Below, in pieces: positions 59,493 to 64,000 of a stretch of DNA of 64,000 bases. This DNA comes from Carnegiea gigantea (lineage: Eukaryota; Streptophyta; Magnoliopsida; Caryophyllales; Cactaceae). A program made the translations under genes and the position numbers. The stretch's first letter is position 1, and every line of letters begins with the position of its first letter. The notes below the pieces were generated by a model that was not told the DNA's origin, did no database searches, and worked only from the letters and a program-made list of their open reading frames with translations. The DNA lies in the NCBI GenBank assembly GCA_029747015.1, contig JAKOGI010000366.1, forward strand, positions 218,501-282,500, given 5' to 3'.

Positions 59493-61376
59493 ATAGTCTC
59501 TGGTAATGGGAGTTGAAGGTAGTGACAGTGGGGGGAGGGGGTGGAGGCCACCGAGGGGAAGATTAATGTTGCATTGCTGTTATTCAACTCTCAAAATTTT
59601 ATTGTGACAAAAGTTTCTAGATTTTAATGAACAATACTTTTATTTTTTATGAACAATATAGCAGTCTATAGTACAAAAGTGCTACGTAAAAGTTTTATTT
59701 TGTGAACAACAGATTTTTATTTTACGAACAATAGATTGACATTTTGTGAACAATATATTAATGTATTGTAACAACATAATAACTTTTTCAATTGTGCACC
59801 TTTTTTTTTTTTTTGTGAACAAGAATTGTGAACATTTTTGTTAACATGGTTAATAGAATTTTTTTTAAGAAAACAAAATTTTCCCTAAAAAAGATAAGAA
59901 GGTAAATTTTTTTTTTTAAAAGCTAAAGTAGGCACCGGATTGATTATTTGCATTATTTTTGAGCAATAAAGGTTCTGTAAAACTGGGATTATACAAATAA
60001 AATAATACTTTTTTTCTTTATCAGAAAACAACAATAATTCCTGATGTAATAGTTGGATATGGAAGGTGTTAATTTCAAGGTTTAATTCCCCCAAAAGTTG
60101 AACATATTATCGGCTCTGTGTTACAAATTTTCATAGTGAAATATCAGTAACATCGTTTTTTGTTTTTTAGGCCCAAAGGAGTAAACTAAAGGTCTGGAAC
60201 TGTTCGATGATTGTTATTAATTAGTTTCTTCGTATTGCTTTTGGATTGGTATTTACATTCTATTTTTAGTCTTTCAAATTGCTAATAATCGGAAAAAAAG
60301 TATAATATACTGTTGATTTAGGTACATCTGTTTTTCTTTTTTCTTAAAAAGGTAAGTGAATCCGTCTCAGTTCTCACTAAACCCTATCTCATGCCTGCAT
60401 AGTAGGACTCATTTGGTCAAGCCGGGAGGGGTAGCCTAGACCCACCTCTGACTAAAGGTCCTACACAATTCAACACAAGGCATGTTTGCAAGTGCCAGGA
60501 ATCGATTCCACCAGCCCCCAAGTTTGGAGGCCTTCTTGGGGGTTCTTTGATCCTTTATATAATCAAGGTTAAGTTATTATTGTCCCATAATAAATAAAGT
60601 TCTCATATTATAAATTTTCTCTATTTACAAAATTCAACTTTTAAATTTTGCTTAAAGAGAACAATTGCTAAGCAATATGAGCCGATTTATATTAAGTGTC
60701 ATTGATGTAGAAATTATCCGAACCTAATAATTTACGACATTCTCTCAAAAAAAACTGTTTTTTTTTTTTTTTTAAGATACATTCTCCAAAAACTTTACTA
60801 ACTAATCGACACCCCCTCCCCCAATTTTGGTATTGCAAAAACCGGATAAAATGTTAAAAAAAAAAGTCATTCATGATTATATATTATTTTGGATAATGAA
60901 ACAATGATTGTGATATGAGCAATGGATAATCGTAAAATTGGGTGTGGATAGGATCAGAGGGGGTTGATGCGTGTGGTAACCGCAGTACTGAATCGATCTT
61001 AGTTATTCCTAAGTGTTTCCTACTCTATGCGTAATGGAAACGTATATCCACATCAGTTGGTGCCTTTGTGGTATTATGAAATTCGGTTAGGCACGTATTT
61101 GCGATATTATCGTAATCCATGCTTTTATTGGACCTACATCCTTAACAAATTAATATTTTAGCAACCTCAAGGCTAAATTCAAATTCATACCTCACGGTTC
61201 TGTTTTAGGTAGAGTACAGTAGGGGTCAAATATAACAGTCTCATATCTCGTTATGGAAATGCTATTTCTAAAAAGACCCTAGATCAAAAAACTTTTTATT
61301 AGCTTCTACTCCATGTAGAAATAAGAAATGTAGAGAATAATTTTGTGAAGTAATTCACTATAATCCATTATTATGT
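59493..61376. other. AT-rich intergenic stretch
   Basis: A GC-richer patch at about 60360-60545 may be a degenerate retroposon (a B-box-like GGAATCGATTCC lies on the minus strand), but no ends were found. There are several variants of 'gaacaatagatt' around 59620-59760. No gene seen. Confidence 0.4.
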
Positions 61377-61384
61377 ATCATGCC

Positions 61385-61936
61385 TAGCGCTGGCAAAAAT
61401 CTGTCCGATTCGATTACTCGAATTCGTCCGACCCAGAAAAAACCGGGTACGGTCACAAAATTTATGTTCGAATTTAAAATTCGGACAATCGGTCATGTCT
61501 GAATTTAAATCCGGGTCGGGTTCCGGTTTGAGCATTCGAGTTCGGGTTGTCCAGATTTTTGAACCATTTCAGGTTCGGACAAATTCGAACGATCGGACAA
61601 TCGGGTTCGGATATCGAAGAACTACGTTTATGTGTAATTTTAGTCCAAATTCTTTATGAAATTTTATAAAAACAACTTCGATCAATCGGATTTGGACACT
61701 GAAAAACCGGGTTCGGGTTCGATCTCACAAAATTTAGGTCCAAATGTCCTAAAATCATAACACAAATTCGGACAATCGAACAACCGGATCCAGACATCGG
61801 ACATTCGGGTCCAGGTCCGGGTCTGGCCTGTGTGTCTGATTTATTATCCGGACAGGGTCCGAGTACGAAATTTTTGTCTAAATGTCCAATTTGTCTGAAT
61901 CCGAATAGACTCGGACCCGAATTTTTGCCAATTCTA
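61385..61936. mobile_element. hAT MITE, 552 bp, perfect 8-bp TSD
   Basis: Ends TAGCGCTGGCAAAAATC and, inverted, TAGAATTGGCAAAAATTC. Flanked by perfect ATCATGCC at 61377-61384 and 61937-61944. The interior repeats CGGACAATCGG and GGGTTCGG motifs. The open frame 61654-61941 is the repeat array plus TIR, not a gene. Confidence 0.9.
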
Positions 61937-61944
61937 ATCATGCC

Positions 61945-62854
61945 AAAAAATCATTATCAAGTGAGTTAGTCTTTGTTGGAGTTACGATGGTGGGTTGTGC
62001 CATATTGATGAATTAAGAGACATTGAGTATGTATATAAACTACTAAGTCACTCAGTCTATTATATATTAGTTAGTTCTGAATTAGAACCTCAGTTGTATG
62101 CATTACTAATTTATCTAAGATTCAAATCATCTAGAATTTGACATGATATCAAAGACTTTCTCATAGACAAGTTTTAGATTCGAACCTCACTAGCCTACAT
62201 GTTGAATTATTATGCAATGTAGGAGATCAGAAATCTTTGCAACATTTACGCCTCAAGCTTAAAGAGTATTCATGTAAGAGGCCGGGGCATGTTAGAGTAT
62301 TAAATTATTCCTTGGCCTTTAACCATTGACTACTGCAAATGACAATAGTAAACCCTAATTTCAACATTATCAATGTTTTTCGAAGTACTTATTCTCTTAA
62401 TAAGTGTTGTCCCTATATTTGTGAGACTCTCATTATGTACTCTTTTGATGCATGGTTATCTTGTACCATTGGAATGATTCTGTTATTTTAGTTTCATGTA
62501 TGGGTTGGATAGAATAATTAATTACTTGTAAGATCGATCTGGAGCGAATATCAACTTTTTAAATTTGAAATCTGTTAACAAATAAATGGTTTAGATCGAA
62601 AGACTGTGTAAGATTTGCGGATTTTCTTATTAAAAGCTACATCATGATTCATGAAGCAACAATTGAGTACGACAAAAGCGTTTAGAAGAATATGAATTAG
62701 TTTTTTCTATTCAGAGGTTTATTTTATTATTTTAGTTATGTATTTTTTTTATGCATGATATTTGTCATAGTTGTTGAATATTCAAATTTTAATTGATAAT
62801 CACCCTTTATTTTGAAAAGAGAAAAAATGGATATCTCAATTCAATAATATCAAG
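61945..62854. other. AT-rich intergenic stretch
   Basis: No element or gene with defined ends. Around 62150-62290 is sequence resembling common plant retroelement flanks, but I could not place it. Confidence 0.4.
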
Positions 62855-63020
62855 GGATTGGTCCGTTGGTATAAACAAATTAAAATACCTTTGGCAAAAT
62901 TGTTATAGATATATTTCTGAAGTCACAATCTTAATGTCATGAGTTCAAATCTCATAATACACAAATTCTCCTTATTTAGAGGAATATGTGGGAAGCCAAC
63001 AAATAAGCTCCGTTAGTGTG
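62855..63020 (+). repeat. Possible tRNA-derived SINE
   Basis: A-box-like ATTGGTCCGTTGGTATAAAC followed about 65 bp later by a good B box, GAGTTCAAATCTC. The body continues to about 63020. No TSD or tail was established. Confidence 0.4.
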
Positions 63021-63058
63021 GATTTGATTGTTTTGCAAGATAAGCCAGTCTAATATAG

Positions 63059-63490
63059 ACCCTGTTTGGTAAACAGATGTTAGCTATTAGCTGTTACCTG
63101 TTTATATTAGCTGTTACCTGTTAGCTGTTTAAATTAGCTGTTTATATTAGCTGTTTAAATTAACTATTTTTAGAAAAAGTATTTGGTAAAAATTAGCTGT
63201 TTCTAAAAAATATGTTGGTAAAATTTCATTTATGCCCTTATTTATGAATTAGTTTTTAATGAGATGTGTGTAATTTTTCCAAACTTATGGATAATTATGT
63301 CATTTCTACAAAAAGCTCTTCTCAAAAGGCTAATGGGAATAGCTTTTTCAAAAAGAGCTTTTTGGAGTCAAACAACTATTGCAAACAGCTCTTTACCAAA
63401 CACCCTTTAGCTGTTTGACTTGATCAAAACAGCCAAAATCCTTCCAAACAGCTATTTTTTTCCAAAAAACTGTTGTTACCAAACACCCCC
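63059..63490. mobile_element. hAT-like MITE with AGCTGTTT repeats, copy 2
   Basis: Ends ACCCTGTTTGGTAAACAG and, inverted, GGGGGTGTTTGGTAACAACAG. The order matches copy 1 at 34585-35321. TTAGCTGTT words are repeated at the left end and AACAGCTA words at the right. No TSD identified. 432 bp, no coding capacity. Confidence 0.7.
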
Positions 63491-64000
63491 ATAGTCTTGT
63501 GTCGCTTCCTCCTTGGTCTATTTATAGGAACAATGTCCTAGGTTTGTCCTATACAAACAATATAGTGCATGAATGACTCACCTTTTATCTTTGTTTTTTT
63601 TTTTTTTTTTGCAGGGGGGGCTGGGAAATGATGTTTGTTATTCTAAATTTAAGCATGAAGGTTCACTCAAATATGTTAAAGAATGGCATGTAAGTACCAT
63701 TACATATGTTCAATATGCAAAGTTGTCCCATTGGAATCAAGAAGAATGACATTTTTTTTTTTTTGTGTGGATAGAAAATTAGTTGAATGTCAATGTATTT
63801 CTAATTAGTTTGGTGGGCCAAACAATTACGCTTTTAGTAATACTTTTGCTATATATATTGGCGGATCTTAATGTTAAAATTGCAAGTACAGTGTGCTCAA
63901 TTAGAAAGGGATAATATATTTTCCCACAAAAATTAAAAACCTCTCATAAAAAAAATGTAAACTTTTTTCTTGATCCCTAATAACCATATAATCAAATTTT
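63491..64000. other. AT-rich end of window
   Basis: T-runs near 63593-63612 and 63753-63764; no gene or bounded element seen. Confidence 0.4.

Overview
This is plant nuclear DNA, most likely from a eudicot. It is AT-rich, its genes have many GT-AG introns, and the families present (MED20, SEC14-like SFH, XTH) and the transposons (Au-type SINE, CACTA, hAT and Harbinger MITEs) are plant ones. I cannot name the species. Three protein-coding genes can be rebuilt exon by exon. Everything else I can identify is repeats, transposon remnants or featureless AT-rich sequence.

Left part (1-31.4 kb): the gene for Mediator subunit 20 (MED20), plus strand, coding span 12621-31210, 221 aa in five coding exons. 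Its first coding exon is only 14 nt. Its fourth intron is about 17 kb and holds a small non-autonomous LTR retrotransposon, several MITEs and a roughly 5 kb tandem duplication made of six related units of 1.2-1.5 kb. A CT-rich leader with a good splice donor at 2766/2767 may be its 5' untranslated exon. If so, the 5'UTR intron is nearly 10 kb and carries two dead LINE fragments on the opposite strand and a hAT MITE with a perfect 8-bp target-site duplication.

Middle part (31.4-45 kb): no host genes seen. It holds two Harbinger/Tourist-like MITEs, a hAT-like MITE, SINE-like copies, a RNase H fragment of a LINE, and a deleted CACTA (En/Spm) element at about 39.43-43.48 kb. The CACTA element keeps pieces of the transposase-associated and Transposase_24 domains but not the transposase core.

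Right part (45-58 kb): a SEC14-like phosphatidylinositol/phosphatidylcholine transfer protein of the SFH class (plus strand, CDS 45947-55807, 597 aa, 14 coding exons). It lies tail to tail with a xyloglucan endotransglucosylase/hydrolase gene (XTH, minus strand, CDS 57753-56248, 283 aa, four exons). Both have TATA boxes at sensible distances. The three genes do not form a pathway: one acts in RNA polymerase II transcription, one in lipid signalling and one in the cell wall. From 58 to 64 kb there are two more hAT MITEs with TSDs, another hAT-like MITE and AT-rich sequence. I found no wholly new gene system. The most unusual feature is the layered duplication inside MED20 intron 4.
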